This document shows, one piece after another, positions 24,901 to 34,149 of a DNA stretch of 64,000 nt (positions within the stretch are counted from its first letter, which is position 1; each line of letters starts with the position of its first letter). The stretch spans positions 62,001-126,000 of the forward strand of contig CAXBBL010000005.1 in NCBI GenBank assembly GCA_963974215.1, given 5' to 3'. The position numbers and the translations under genes are program-made. Under the pieces are notes generated by a model. It had not been told where the DNA came from. It searched no databases and worked only from the letters and a program-made list of their open reading frames with translations. Origin of the DNA: Croceimicrobium sp963974215. Its GTDB lineage: Bacteria; Bacteroidota; Bacteroidia; Flavobacteriales; Schleiferiaceae.

Positions 24901-27777
24901 CCCGTTTATTTACGCAATACCGGTCTAAGCAGCTTGAATTACCTACTTCCTCAGGCGGGAAATGCAAGTGGCACTAATGGAAATATCAAAGTGCTGCACC
25001 TCGGAACTAGTGCTTACACTACCGAAAGAATTAATATCGCCAATATATTAAACACACGCACTGATGTCGATTATCAATTAATCTTCCCTTATAATGGTGC
25101 GGACATTAAACCTTATTTAGACACCTCTGATGTAATTGTTCTCCAAGAAATGTCGAGCACCCTATACGCAAGTCTCTTGAGTTCAGAACTGCAAAATTTC
25201 GCCAATAATGGTGGAACCATTATCATGACCTACAATGGTACAGCGCGCATGAATGCTTTTAACATCATGCCATTATTAAACACTTTTGGCGCTGCTTCTA
25301 CCGTTACTATAGATGAGCCCAATCACCCACTTATGGCAGGATTGCCAAGTACAGGGCTTGCCAACTTGAGCGCCACTCTGGTTGGACAGTTTACCAATAC
25401 TACCAATTTAACCCTTATTGCAGGAAAGAGTGGTAATGACCAAGCAGTAGTAGCTGCTCAGCCTTATGGCAATGGACAAGCCATTTTTATAGGATACGAT
25501 TATTTTCAAACCAATGCCGACATTATTCAACTAATGAATAATGCAATCGATTGGGCAAATGCTTTACAAGGTCCTCCTAACTTTATTAGTGCAACTCCCG
25601 ATTCAGGAGCTGTTGCTGTTAATGATTCGGTGCTTATTAATATTGGCATCAATACTGCTGGAATCCCCAATGGTACCTACGACTATACCCTCAACTGGAG
25701 TACCAACGATCCTTTGAACCCCATCTTAGAACTGCCCATTCACCTTGTGATTAATGGTTCTGCCAAAGTAGCCGTGGTGGATAGTTCATGTATTAACTTT
25801 AGTGCGATCCGCCAAGGAGCGACAGCACAAGACACCTTTAGAGTTGCGAATGATGGCTGCGATACGCTAAACATCACTAGCTTTTCCTCTACCAACGGCG
25901 CCTTTAACATTGCTAACCTGCCGGTATCATTAGCACCCGGTGATACAGCCGATCTAGAAGTAAATTTCACGCCGCTAACCGTGGGTACTTTTAATGATAC
26001 CATTACGGTAAGCACTAATGATACAGCCTTTAAAATCTGTTTGACCGCAAGTTCGGTGGGAGCTCCTGTTTTAGATCTTCCTGAAGATACGCTGGAATTC
26101 ACACTGCAAAAATGTAAGGTAATTGGCACGCGCAGCTTTAAAGTCCGAAACCTTGGTCAAGGAAGTCTCAACTTCGACATGAAAATTGGTCGCTATACCG
26201 ACTCCAGTCAAGTGAGCTATAACACCACTGGCGCCACCACCTTCCATAATTTCACGGGACTTCCCAATAGTGCGGATAGTATTAAACTTCGCATCATAAT
26301 TAATGGTGATTTTGACGCTTTTAGTGAACGTATGACTTTATATCTCGATGGTGCTTACAGCCAAATTATTTACGATAATAACCGATATTACCAACTCGAC
26401 ACGATCGATATATTTATTGTTGGCGCCCAGGTGGCAACCTTACTAAGCGATGGTATTTTGGATGTTGGCTTATATAACACTACGAGTGTAGATGGCCTTG
26501 CTGGTTCTTTTCACCGCGTTGAATTAGAAGTGGTACAAAACATTAACTGGGTATCAGTATTAGGTGCTAACTCTGGCACCGTACAACCTTTAGATAGCGT
26601 TAACCGCAACTTCATCTTTAATGCGGCTACCCTACCTATTGGCACACATACCAGTACATTAATCATTAACAATAATGCCCCGGGTGCAAACCCTACTTCG
26701 GTACCCATTGTATTTAATGTGATCTCTGAACCCGAGATGCTATTATCTGATACTTGTGCATATTTCACCCTCACTCCACTAGGTGATACGACCACACGTA
26801 GTGTTACCATTTACAATGATGGTTGTGAACCGCTGTTAATCTCGTCCATGACTAGCACCTCTAATCAGTTTAAAATTTATCAGTCCGCTACTAGTATTCC
26901 TGTGGGAGATAGCTTGGTTTTAGACATCGATTTCATTCCTACTTCAGTCGGTAGCTTTAATGCTTCTATTTTTATTATTAGCAATGATACCAATCGCACC
27001 ATTTGCTTGGTGGGTCAAAGTGGTGCACAACCCGTGGCCGACTTTAGTTTTAGCGATGAGAACATCTGTTTGGGTGAGGTGAGATTTACCAATAACTCTA
27101 CTTATTTCAACACATTATTATGGGATTTTGGTGATGGTATTTCTAGCAATCAAACCACGCCAACCCACGCCTATGCTTTACCTGGAACTTATACGGTAAC
27201 CCTAAGAGCAAGTAACACACTCGGTTTCGATACGCTCTCGAAACAAGTTACGGTAAACCCATTAATTGCCAAATTCGGGATTAGCCAAGATACCGTGCAG
27301 CTTAATGATACCGCTTACTTTAGCGATAGCACAGTTGGTTCTGTAACTTGGATTTGGGATTTCGGCGACGGTAATAGCTCTACGCAACAAAATCCTTCGC
27401 ACGTATACACCGCCCAAGGAATTTTTACAGTACGCCTTACGGTTATCGACAACAGAAGCTGCAGCAGAAGTACCACCAAGCAAGTACGTGTAGAAAACAA
27501 AATTTCATTGCAAGAAATGGCTTGGCTAAAAGATTACCAACTCTACCCCAATCCGTCACTTGGAAGCTTTAAGCTGCAGAGTCCTAATATGGACTGGTCC
27601 AACTATCGTTTCACCTTGGTAGATGCGCAGGGACGATTGGTTCTCGATCAAACTGGAAATAAGAATGCCCAACAGGAGTTTAGTACTACTAAACTAGCGG
27701 CAGGTATCTATCGCTTTATAATTTACCAAGGCTCCGAGCTAATTGCGGTTGAAAAAATCGCGGTTAGTCAGAACTAG
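21934..27777 (+). CDS. Giant T9SS-secreted multidomain surface protein
   Basis: This protein has 1,947 residues. The order is: signal peptide (1-19), CUB domain with paired cysteines (about 33-142), PKD domain (143-222), and a jelly-roll-like segment (270-455). Four choice-of-anchor-D/ASH-type repeats, each starting near a C-(I/L)-x-F-x-x-L motif and containing GCDSL-like turns, lie at about 510-609, 864-965, 1276-1372 and 1598-1694. Between the second and third is a class I amidotransferase/ThuA-like fold (about 1015-1205), and near 630-850 is a CUB/LamG-like part. Two PKD domains (1701-1853) with WDFGDG signatures and a T9SS type A sorting domain (about 1862-1947, LYPNPSLGSF) complete it. 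It is probably cell-surface anchored or secreted and adhesive. A terminator follows. Confidence 0.88.
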   Translation: MKHFYFFALLFSFFASEAQVFNMTRNSSDTSSLCNGTLYDHGGPTGSYSNSSNDYFYINPPGSGTLTITFNSFSTENCCDRVWIYDGQDFSNLVNFYRGSTLPNGGLPITLSSGSAIVRFSSDGSITSSGFSLTWSAGSNLTPTASFTTSTANPALKQPVTFISTSLNSGQNIWDFGDGNFGAGDTVTHAYQTTGSYTAKLVASSCSNSDSTTANITVQNAALLSITPDTINGSVACGLNYSDTIYLQNTGGGAAFAEVSASSLSDQTNFTASFETGTSPFNPTTTSTLHNGTAVLGNAAVGNGSLSLTGNGSFSNNMEANFGSNQANYISFYVNASATNSRSYLTFGEEIGTSFYAAMAFEVYFGSFRFYTGSSTQVYTLSVGSWKHIEFKNIDFVAKTFDVYIDGSSVFPGLTFQNNTVANFNQIRVYNLGNAPATSYDQFELKTLGDNSNFNLANNNFNTTSTVAIPFTVNLANATAGLKQYLVNIRTNALGSDSLISVPVNLNVTGAPAFSANQSCINFDTLFVNQSATDSIWIANTGCDSLDFSSITASSAMYSLTQSSLIIAPGDSALLFVSYNASSAGNFNDTLNLVGNLDTIICLSAAASTAPTIALDSANYTVNSYGCNDSIPISLKLFNNGTGSIPLNWSIGASSSLFDNFDGSSAPNPAIWSTLGSNAIGNGCYERSGSFALTMNGTNRIAETVMLNISAGDSVAMWAFPGNNGGTGCENPDGGEDVLIQYRLNGSFNWINLGTIFNYNLAAQRYSFAIPVTGTMQIRLFQPSHSGNNFDNYRIDDFEIISNSAGNFVPSSGTLVSGDSIQTTGYLNTAGLGSGSYSRNILINSNDPFHPDTIINVTLNIFGDPLLLQSAACLDFDTLYSGATQLDSVLVWNDGCDSLHATALNFMGTEFSTTLSSFSLGLEDSLWIPISFNPSAGNLGAQNDTLSIISNDSLRSICLSGFAIGAPSGSFNPDSLSITVTNCGDSIDFPVYLRNTGLSSLNYLLPQAGNASGTNGNIKVLHLGTSAYTTERINIANILNTRTDVDYQLIFPYNGADIKPYLDTSDVIVLQEMSSTLYASLLSSELQNFANNGGTIIMTYNGTARMNAFNIMPLLNTFGAASTVTIDEPNHPLMAGLPSTGLANLSATLVGQFTNTTNLTLIAGKSGNDQAVVAAQPYGNGQAIFIGYDYFQTNADIIQLMNNAIDWANALQGPPNFISATPDSGAVAVNDSVLINIGINTAGIPNGTYDYTLNWSTNDPLNPILELPIHLVINGSAKVAVVDSSCINFSAIRQGATAQDTFRVANDGCDTLNITSFSSTNGAFNIANLPVSLAPGDTADLEVNFTPLTVGTFNDTITVSTNDTAFKICLTASSVGAPVLDLPEDTLEFTLQKCKVIGTRSFKVRNLGQGSLNFDMKIGRYTDSSQVSYNTTGATTFHNFTGLPNSADSIKLRIIINGDFDAFSERMTLYLDGAYSQIIYDNNRYYQLDTIDIFIVGAQVATLLSDGILDVGLYNTTSVDGLAGSFHRVELEVVQNINWVSVLGANSGTVQPLDSVNRNFIFNAATLPIGTHTSTLIINNNAPGANPTSVPIVFNVISEPEMLLSDTCAYFTLTPLGDTTTRSVTIYNDGCEPLLISSMTSTSNQFKIYQSATSIPVGDSLVLDIDFIPTSVGSFNASIFIISNDTNRTICLVGQSGAQPVADFSFSDENICLGEVRFTNNSTYFNTLLWDFGDGISSNQTTPTHAYALPGTYTVTLRASNTLGFDTLSKQVTVNPLIAKFGISQDTVQLNDTAYFSDSTVGSVTWIWDFGDGNSSTQQNPSHVYTAQGIFTVRLTVIDNRSCSRSTTKQVRVENKISLQEMAWLKDYQLYPNPSLGSFKLQSPNMDWSNYRFTLVDAQGRLVLDQTGNKNAQQEFSTTKLAAGIYRFIIYQGSELIAVEKIAVSQN

Positions 27778-27802
27778 ATTTACCTAAAATAAACCTTTCG
27801 AT

Positions 27803-27831
27803 AGCAGCTCTGTAATGGAGCTGCTTTTTTT
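27803..27831 (+). terminator. Terminator of the giant T9SS gene
   Basis: The stem AGCAGCTC/GAGCTGCT with a 7-base loop is followed by a run of seven T, 26 bases after the stop codon. Confidence 0.85.
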
Positions 27832-28116
27832 ATAGATACAGAACTGATCTGAGATGTTGGTTTTGAGATCAGTATTACGAGTTTCTTGGAGACGGATTCT
27901 TCAGCCTATCATTTTTCGTTGAAGTATGGTCCGATTGTGCTTTAGCAGATAGAGTTGGAGAGAGAAAATGTCTACAGTAGCTTAGCTTCTCCAAGATGCT
28001 TGGTTTTTCAGGTGCCCCAGCAAGCCTAAGCATATTCTATAAGTCTGTCAGGAAGTCTCTTATTTTGGCTTAAGGTATAATTTACCTATTTTCAAGAAAC
28101 CTTAAATCGATTAGAG
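27832..28116. other. Non-coding gap
   Basis: I see no gene, RNA or strong repeat here. It separates the giant T9SS gene from the interrupted lipoprotein gene. Confidence 0.5.
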
Positions 28117-28899
28117 ATGCGTTTATTGTTCTGTTTAGCCTGGGCCCTTTTAGTGTTTTCTTGTTCGGAAGAAGAGTCCCATTCTGCTACTCCTCCTCCT
28201 GCTGCTCCAGAGTTGGATTTTATTGTAGGTGAATTCGACGATTACGATTTCCACCAGTCTTTTGATCCACCCTTGGAAATCGTTTACGACATGAGTCAAC
28301 CATACACTTATGAGCTCGATTTAGATGGAGATAGCTTGCCGGAGATTGGCTTTCGTGGGGTTTATTCAGGATCTTCCGGAGGTATAGCTACTTATCAAAT
28401 CTTTGCCTTCCCCCTAGAAGCGAACTCTTCTTGGCAAATGGCCTACGAAACGCATCGTGACTCGGTCTATCTTTGTGCAGATACGGTGCCCTGGACTTGG
28501 GCCAATGGTGGGGTTCTCCCCGTTTTTTACTCTAAACACGTGAATTTGAATTGCCAGCAGCCAGTCGATAGCTTTTATCGAATGGATTATTATAAGGTTC
28601 CGCAAAGGATGTCTGGAGGGGAGGATCCGAAAGCGAATTGGCAGTGGTCTAATTGGAATAATCCTTCTCCGAGGCAACTTGTATATTTCGATTAATGGGA
28701 CCACACCCATGCTATGGGCCGATATGTGAACCGTCTGGAACTAAACTTTTACAAAGGATTTACTACCACTCATTTCTTACTATTCCGCAAGCAAGAAGGA
28801 GCGGATTTTCGCTATGCTTGGCTAGAACTTCAGTTTCATCGAGCGGAAGGAAAGTTTCGTATTGAGGAGTTGGCTTTTCAGGCTGAGGGTCGATCTTAG
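28117..28899 (+). pseudogene. Lipoprotein gene interrupted by an in-frame stop
   Basis: The first part (192 codons, to 28695) starts with a lipoprotein signal, ALLVFSC, then Glu/Ser- and Pro-rich linker and a DLDGDSLPEIGFRG segment seen in outer-membrane lipoproteins of this phylum. A TAA at 28693-28695 interrupts it. The same frame then stays open for 68 more codons (WDHTHAMGRYVNRLELNFYK onward) and ends with RYAWLELQFHRAEGKFRIEE, which is the closing strand pattern (YGWIELxV...) of this lipoprotein type. The two parts thus belong to one ancestral protein of about 260 residues. A nonsense mutation, readthrough, or a sequencing error are all possible. Confidence 0.7.
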
Positions 28900-29289
28900 C
28901 GACCAGTCTAAAAGAATGAAAAAAAGCTATTTCTGTATTGGGAATAGGCAACTGATTAAAAATACCAGCCAACATAATGTTATATAGTAATATGGCTATT
29001 TATAGCTTCTAATGAACGCTAGTTACTGTGAATAGTATTCTCGTACTTCAAGATCGTTAAGCGTTTTTCAAAAGCCTTACCTGTTCTTACCTTAATGTCT
29101 ATAAATCAAACACCGGTCCTCGTGGCATACTAACCTATCTATTCCTTGTGGTGATTTCGTTTTAGGATTATTGAGTTGCTGCTGAATGGTCAGGATAGTT
29201 TTATATTGCATGGTAATCATAGCTAACTTAAATACTAGTTGTTTTTTTTATTTTACAAGCGCAGACGATCACCATAGAAAACCAAAACA
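28900..29289. other. Non-coding gap
   Basis: No supported gene lies in these 390 bases; they are AT-rich with no strong hairpin or repeat that I can see. Confidence 0.5.
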
Positions 29290-30090
29290 ATGAAGAAAGT
29301 AATTCTAAGAGTAACTCAGGTGGTACTTATTCTTTATATTCTATGCTGTGGACTTTTCTATAACTTTCAAGAAAAACTAGTATTCGCTCCCGAGAAGTTG
29401 GATAGGGATTATCAGTTTAGCTTTAATCAGCCGTTCGAAGAGATAAATATCAATACTACGGACGGTTTCGCACTCAATGGACTATTATTCACAGCAGATA
29501 GTTCCAAGGGTTTACTTTTCTATTTGCATGGAAATGCCGGCTCACTCAGTTCTTGGGGAGAAGTTGCTGAAGTCTATACCGATTTAAACTACGATGTTTT
29601 CATACTCGATTATAGAGGCTATGGTAAAAGTGAAGGATCAATTAGTAGTCAAAAACAGCTTTATCAAGATATACAAAGGGCCTATGATGAATTGACAAAA
29701 AAATATGCTGAGGAGAATACCATTGTACTCGGTTACTCCATTGGATCTGGACCAGCGGCGCATCTAGCTTCCACTAACCATCCGAAATCACTCATCTTAC
29801 AGGCACCCTATTTTAACCTGACTGACCTGCTCCAGCGCATGTCTCCCATCGCGCCAACCTTTCTATTAAAATATAAATTTGCCACCAACCAGTATATTCA
29901 AGACTGTAAAATGCCGGTAGTGCTACTTCACGGAGATCAAGATGCTTTAATCTCTTACGAATCTTCATTAAAACTAAAGGAGCTGTTTAAACCACATGAT
30001 ACCCTAATCACCTTAAAGGGACTGGGGCATAATGGCATTACTTATACAGATATTTATAAAACTGAAATCGCGAAAATACTAAGAAAGTAA
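29290..30090 (+). CDS. Membrane-anchored alpha/beta hydrolase
   Basis: This 266-residue protein has an N-terminal membrane anchor (about 5-25) and an alpha/beta hydrolase domain of the S33/BEM46 group. The oxyanion turn is FYLHGNAGSLSSW (about 79-91), the nucleophile elbow is VLGYSIGSGPAA (Ser near 150), the acid is in LLHGDQDALI (Asp near 220) and the final His is in GLGHNGIT. A DYRGYGKSEG loop, strongly conserved in this group, is present. It is probably a periplasmic- or membrane-facing esterase or lipase; the substrate is unknown. It is followed by an exported protein gene on the same strand. Confidence 0.88.
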   Translation: MKKVILRVTQVVLILYILCCGLFYNFQEKLVFAPEKLDRDYQFSFNQPFEEININTTDGFALNGLLFTADSSKGLLFYLHGNAGSLSSWGEVAEVYTDLNYDVFILDYRGYGKSEGSISSQKQLYQDIQRAYDELTKKYAEENTIVLGYSIGSGPAAHLASTNHPKSLILQAPYFNLTDLLQRMSPIAPTFLLKYKFATNQYIQDCKMPVVLLHGDQDALISYESSLKLKELFKPHDTLITLKGLGHNGITYTDIYKTEIAKILRK

Positions 30091-30171
30091 AAAAGCATTG
30101 CGCATCAATCCTATACGGTATTTCGCGTTGTGCAAGAATACAAAAACAAGCAATCAGGGAAACTTAGTCTA

Positions 30172-30867
30172 ATGAAATATACGGCATTACTCTTATTCTA
30201 CTTTTTTGTCTCTATCTGCAAAGCTGAAAGTACAGAAGATACCATTTATAATCTCCAAATGCATAAGCCCATTAGCATAAATGGTTTGTCGGTGGAATTA
30301 CTGCATTTGGATCAAGATAAACTGATGGGTTACACTTTTTCAATACTACAAGTAGCGTATCAAGGTCGGAAGGATATTATTTTAATAGGAGCGGGAGGTG
30401 AATCGATTTATGGCTTTCGCTATTACTGGCAGGGGTTTACCTTCAGATTAACAGATCCGGAAACTGCGACCAATGAAAACCTGAAAATGGAAATCATTTT
30501 AAAAGACTCTTCAAATGTGGATGAAATTTTTACCCAGAATACGCTCCGCAAGGTGTTTGAAAATATAGTCACTTTAATGGATGCTCAAGAGATGTCCATA
30601 GGGAATAGACAAATGAATTTGTTAAAAACTGAGAATAAATTGATTAATGCCAGTTTCACTATCGGTCGGCCTCTAAATTATGGAAAATGGGAACAGAATT
30701 TTGTGGAGCGAATCGATATAATTGGGCAAACTGATGGAAATGGCTATCATTTTTCATTTTTGAAGGATCAAGAGGGAAACATAATGCTAAAAAGTGCCCC
30801 AACGGAAGAAATTGAAAAGGGAATGAAATTTAGCTTGAATTGGTTCTTAGGGTCGGAAGATGATTAA
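30172..30867 (+). CDS. Exported hypothetical protein
   Basis: From the ATG at 30172 the protein has 231 residues with a clear signal peptide (MKYTALLLFYFFVSICKA). An upstream GTG (30130) would bury that signal and is not preferred. The mature part is mixed alpha/beta with no motif I recognise; visible parts include FSILQVAYQGRKDIILIGAG and a central LKDSSNVDEIFTQN. It follows the hydrolase gene by 81 bases on the same strand, so it could be co-expressed. The function is unknown. Confidence 0.65.
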   Translation: MKYTALLLFYFFVSICKAESTEDTIYNLQMHKPISINGLSVELLHLDQDKLMGYTFSILQVAYQGRKDIILIGAGGESIYGFRYYWQGFTFRLTDPETATNENLKMEIILKDSSNVDEIFTQNTLRKVFENIVTLMDAQEMSIGNRQMNLLKTENKLINASFTIGRPLNYGKWEQNFVERIDIIGQTDGNGYHFSFLKDQEGNIMLKSAPTEEIEKGMKFSLNWFLGSEDD

Positions 30868-31008
30868 TTCGCGTAGAAGCCAGAGAACTCTCATGGAGAA
30901 GGCTAGGTATCTTTCCAATAAATATGGGTCAGTTGTTAATTTGGGTTTTATGCTTTTCAAAGCTTTGTTTTAGCTTGGTGGCGACTAGTTTTATCCTCAT
31001 CTACCACT

Positions 31009-31054
31009 TAAAAAAAATACCTTGTTCCTTCATTTAGGATTGAAACGAGGTATT
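31009..31054 (-). terminator. Terminator after the small membrane protein
   Basis: The arms AATACCTCGTT and AACAAGGTATT pair over 11 positions with one mismatch and are followed on the minus strand by a run of eight T. The hairpin begins 25 bases after the stop of the gene at 31079-31297 and supports that gene as real. Confidence 0.7.
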
Positions 31055-31078
31055 CTCGCAATACTTTATCTTAAAAGT

Positions 31079-31297
31079 CTAGCGACTAGTAGAAAGGGGA
31101 TTAAGTACCTCTTGGCTTGGATCTTCCGTTTTAGGTCGAGATGATCTTTTGCGACTGCTTTTTCTTCTGTATTTACTAGAGCGATGGCCCGATTTTTTAC
31201 GGGAGTCAAATAGAGGTTTTATCATGCCACCCTTAAATATCTGGAAATACATAAAGACGAGGATAAAGGCTAATGCTATTCCCTTTATTACGATCAT
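31079..31297 (-). CDS. Small single-pass membrane protein with basic tail
   Basis: The protein has 72 residues. One membrane helix (IVIKGIALAFILVFMYFQIF, about 2-21) is followed by a strongly basic, Ser/Arg/Lys-rich tail (RKKSGHRSSKYRRKSSRKRS) and an acidic end. It resembles the general form of Bacteroidota DUF4834-type proteins, but I am not sure of the family. A good terminator directly downstream on the same strand supports expression. The function is unknown. Confidence 0.55.
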   Translation of the reverse strand: MIVIKGIALAFILVFMYFQIFKGGMIKPLFDSRKKSGHRSSKYRRKSSRKRSSRPKTEDPSQEVLNPLSTSR

Positions 31298-31702
31298 ATT
31301 TTGCGGAGTTTGTTACAAAGTAGGCTAAAGCCAGCACATACAGATAGTTAATTAGTGATGGAAGGGCTTTTTTAACATATCCCTCTTCGCGCAGATCTCC
31401 ACTTGTATAGAAAATTTGGTATCAGATTTTGTTGAGCCCGAAGTTCGAAGTGTTATGGATTAAGGAATTGTAGCTAGACAGATCTTTAGTCGAGAAAATC
31501 TGGAATTTTGAAAGTCGATTAGTAACCGCGTCAAAATCTGGGCTCCAATTTTGGTTGGGTTGTGGTTAAATGAAAAACAGGAGCATCGAAGGCTCCTGTT
31601 TCTGGCTTTTTACGAAAAGTGTTTACCACTCAAATAATTTCTTTATTGGTAAGTAATCAGCTACTTGAGCTTGTCGCATCGTTTGATTGGCTTCATTGAA
31701 AT
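31298..31702. other. Non-coding gap with terminator
   Basis: No gene is supported. The only clear element is the terminator at 31575-31601. Confidence 0.5.
31575..31601 (-). terminator. Terminator downstream of T9SS gene at 31703
   Basis: A perfect 10-bp stem, AAACAGGAGC/GCTCCTGTTT, is followed on the minus strand by TTTTTCATTT. It lies about 100 bases after the stop codon. Confidence 0.75.
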
Positions 31703-33544
31703 CTACTTTATAACTACCCGCTTACGAACTCGCTCATCTCCCACTTTAATATCCAGTATATACATTCCCGCAGCATGCTTAAGCATTAACTTCTGTTGAC
31801 TTGCATTGGGATCTAAATCGAATTGCTGAATACGGTTACCACGTAAATCATAGAGCTCGGCACTTTCCATATTTTGTGAGCTTCCGGTGCTTTCAAGGAT
31901 AAGGAAATCTTTTGCCGGTTGAGGATAAAGGGAAAGCTGAGAGCTGCTCAATTCATCTTCACTTAAAATAATACTGCTACTAATAGTGTCACTATTAGTA
32001 GAGGTGGCCCTGCAAGAACCTGTGACCTTATTTATATAAAATTCCGCTGGGAAATTGAGTCCATTCAAACTTAAAGTGGTCGTAGATACATCTGTAATCG
32101 TGTCCAAGAGAAGGAAAGGTGTTCCTGCACCTGCATTGCCATAGATTTGATATTTACCAAAAGGCGAATCTGCTTGAGCATTATTTTTTGTCCAGATTAA
32201 ATCTACATCACCACTTGTGTTTCCTCCACTAATAAAGAAATTGGGAGCGTTTGTTTGACTGGGGAATAGGTCTACTATCAGAGTGAGATTGCCCGACTTG
32301 CTTGCGGCACTATCGTCGTCCGTAGCCATTATATGAAAAAGATAACTCGTTCTGCCTTGTAGTCCCTGACTAAGTAAAGAGCACTGCGCCAACCATTTAA
32401 AGTGAAAGCTTTCAATTATAGAACTACAATAGCCGCCACTCGCAAGGCTGTCTATAGTAGCACAGGGTCCTCCGCCAACACAGCTGGTGTCTCCCATTAA
32501 ATTATTAGGGTCTATTTTAGTGCCATTAGCAGTTAAACAAAAGTTCTGAAAACTGCCATTACTGTTGACGTTGAAATCGCTAACATTTATTAAAAGGTCA
32601 ATACTATCATTATTCATAGCGGTTAAGCGGTAGGTGTTACCCAGGCGACGGACTTGAGAATAAATAGCAGTATCAATTTCTAGTTGAGGAGGATTATTGG
32701 CAATGCTAGTAGAGCTATTGTTTATATATAAAGGGAGTTCTCGGTACACTTCCGCGATAAGCTGTCCATTTCGATAGGATCTCACTACCACGCAGTTGGC
32801 ATAAAATCCTGAACTTGCACTATAGCTCTCCAATGATAATATTCCACTCCAAGGGTCTATAGTATTAGGACCGTTTAAGGCGTTTTCGCTGCTATCAGGA
32901 AAAGGGGCGGAAAAAGAATAACCAACATTAAAACTAATGGGAGAGTTGGTATAATCCCAAGGCCTAGCAAAACTGATGCTAATAGAATCTTGATCGGGGT
33001 CTACGGCCTGAAGATTATAGTTGAATTTCCCATTGAATTGGATAAAGGCTAAGTCATTCAAAAATTTTGGACTGCTATCGTAGCAGGTACTGATGTTGTT
33101 CGGATTGCTATTGCCAGGCGCTGTATAAGGATACATTTTTGAGCGTAAATGAATGTTCGAAGCATTGGTGTTTCGCAGTGAGGGTCGGCAGCAGGTGGTC
33201 CAAGAGAATTCAAAGCCATTGGGACCAGGAGTGCCTAAAATACTAACAGGCATGCTTCGATAAATGCCTTTTTCCAAAAGGCAATTTGTACTATTTGGGT
33301 AATTTGCAATTATGCCACTGCTGCTAGGGTCGAAAACGCAGGAAATTAACCCTCCTGGGCCACTTAGGAATTGAGTTCCCGTGGGTAAAGAAGCTCCATT
33401 GCAGTCGCGGTACAGAGTTAATTGGAATATATATTGTCCATTTCCGGCGCACTCCCAGGTAATATCACCGCCTACTAAATGGCTGGCTTGTAGATTTATA
33501 GAGCTGCTAAATAAGAGTAGAAGAAAGGTAATTTTGCGGAGCAT
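31703..33544 (-). CDS. T9SS-secreted protein with HLVGGDITWEC-type N-terminus
   Basis: The 613 residues begin with a signal peptide (about 1-20) followed by SHLVGGDITWECAGNGQY and LTLYRDCNG, the start seen in many large secreted proteins of gliding and adhesive Bacteroidota. Conserved cysteines recur (FSWTTCCRPSLRN, CVGGGPCATID). A fibronectin-like region lies near 430-530 and a T9SS type A sorting domain at the end (about 535-613, LYPQPAKDFLIL, then GMYILDI). It is probably on the cell surface. Its specific role is not known. Confidence 0.8.
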   Translation of the reverse strand: MLRKITFLLLLFSSSINLQASHLVGGDITWECAGNGQYIFQLTLYRDCNGASLPTGTQFLSGPGGLISCVFDPSSSGIIANYPNSTNCLLEKGIYRSMPVSILGTPGPNGFEFSWTTCCRPSLRNTNASNIHLRSKMYPYTAPGNSNPNNISTCYDSSPKFLNDLAFIQFNGKFNYNLQAVDPDQDSISISFARPWDYTNSPISFNVGYSFSAPFPDSSENALNGPNTIDPWSGILSLESYSASSGFYANCVVVRSYRNGQLIAEVYRELPLYINNSSTSIANNPPQLEIDTAIYSQVRRLGNTYRLTAMNNDSIDLLINVSDFNVNSNGSFQNFCLTANGTKIDPNNLMGDTSCVGGGPCATIDSLASGGYCSSIIESFHFKWLAQCSLLSQGLQGRTSYLFHIMATDDDSAASKSGNLTLIVDLFPSQTNAPNFFISGGNTSGDVDLIWTKNNAQADSPFGKYQIYGNAGAGTPFLLLDTITDVSTTTLSLNGLNFPAEFYINKVTGSCRATSTNSDTISSSIILSEDELSSSQLSLYPQPAKDFLILESTGSSQNMESAELYDLRGNRIQQFDLDPNASQQKLMLKHAAGMYILDIKVGDERVRKRVVIK

Positions 33545-34149
33545 AAGATAAATTTTAGACTAAATATAATTGAATTATTTAATTTTTAGAAGCAAGATTA
33601 GTTTTAGTCCATTCTTATTAAATTAAAGGAATTAAGCTCTGTGTTATAGGGTATTTTGCTTTCGCAGATGAGCAGGGATTAGGAATCATTCTAATAGGAC
33701 TGAAGCTTTATGAACCCTTGTTTTTTCGCATCAAAAAAGGTGATTATTGAAGGTGAAGTATTAAGTGAATTTGGCTGAACACGATGCAATTATGTTTAGA
33801 TGGCGTGCTGCTTATCATCTCAGATCTTTAATGAACCTATTTAACGTGAATTCGACAATAAATTAGAGCCTCAGATTTTCAATGGAAGGAAAAGACTAGT
33901 CTGGATCGTGCAGCTGTAGCGGGCTACAGCAAATGAGCTAGATGCAGGATTTTCATTTTTATTGGAAAATCCGTTTAGGCCCCTTCTAAAAAGCGGCTTT
34001 CCACGCCTCAGTAGCTCACAATAGCCCGCTATTGCTTCACTGCTTCGGCTTGAAACCCACTATTTATAAGAGGTCTGAGGCCTAATTTTACGTCGAACTC
34101 ACGTTATTTAAAGCCGTCTTTTCGTAAATTACCCGCCTTAAACCATACT
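33545..34149. repeat. Non-coding gap with foldback structure
   Basis: No gene is supported in these 605 bases. There is a perfect 8-bp palindrome, GCTGTAGC-GG-GCTACAGC (33913-33930). There is also a larger imperfect foldback: AGCGGGCTA...TGAGCTA (33918-33940) against TAGCTCA...TAGCCCGCT (34012-34030). TTAGGCC (33975-33981) and GGCCTAA (34079-34085) form a further inverted pair. One copy of the short motif found also at 38045 and 50108 starts at 34085. Confidence 0.45.

Noticed and set aside
25740..26129. A 129-codon minus-strand frame inside the giant T9SS gene
   Set aside because: Antisense of Thr/Asn-rich repeats; no independent evidence.
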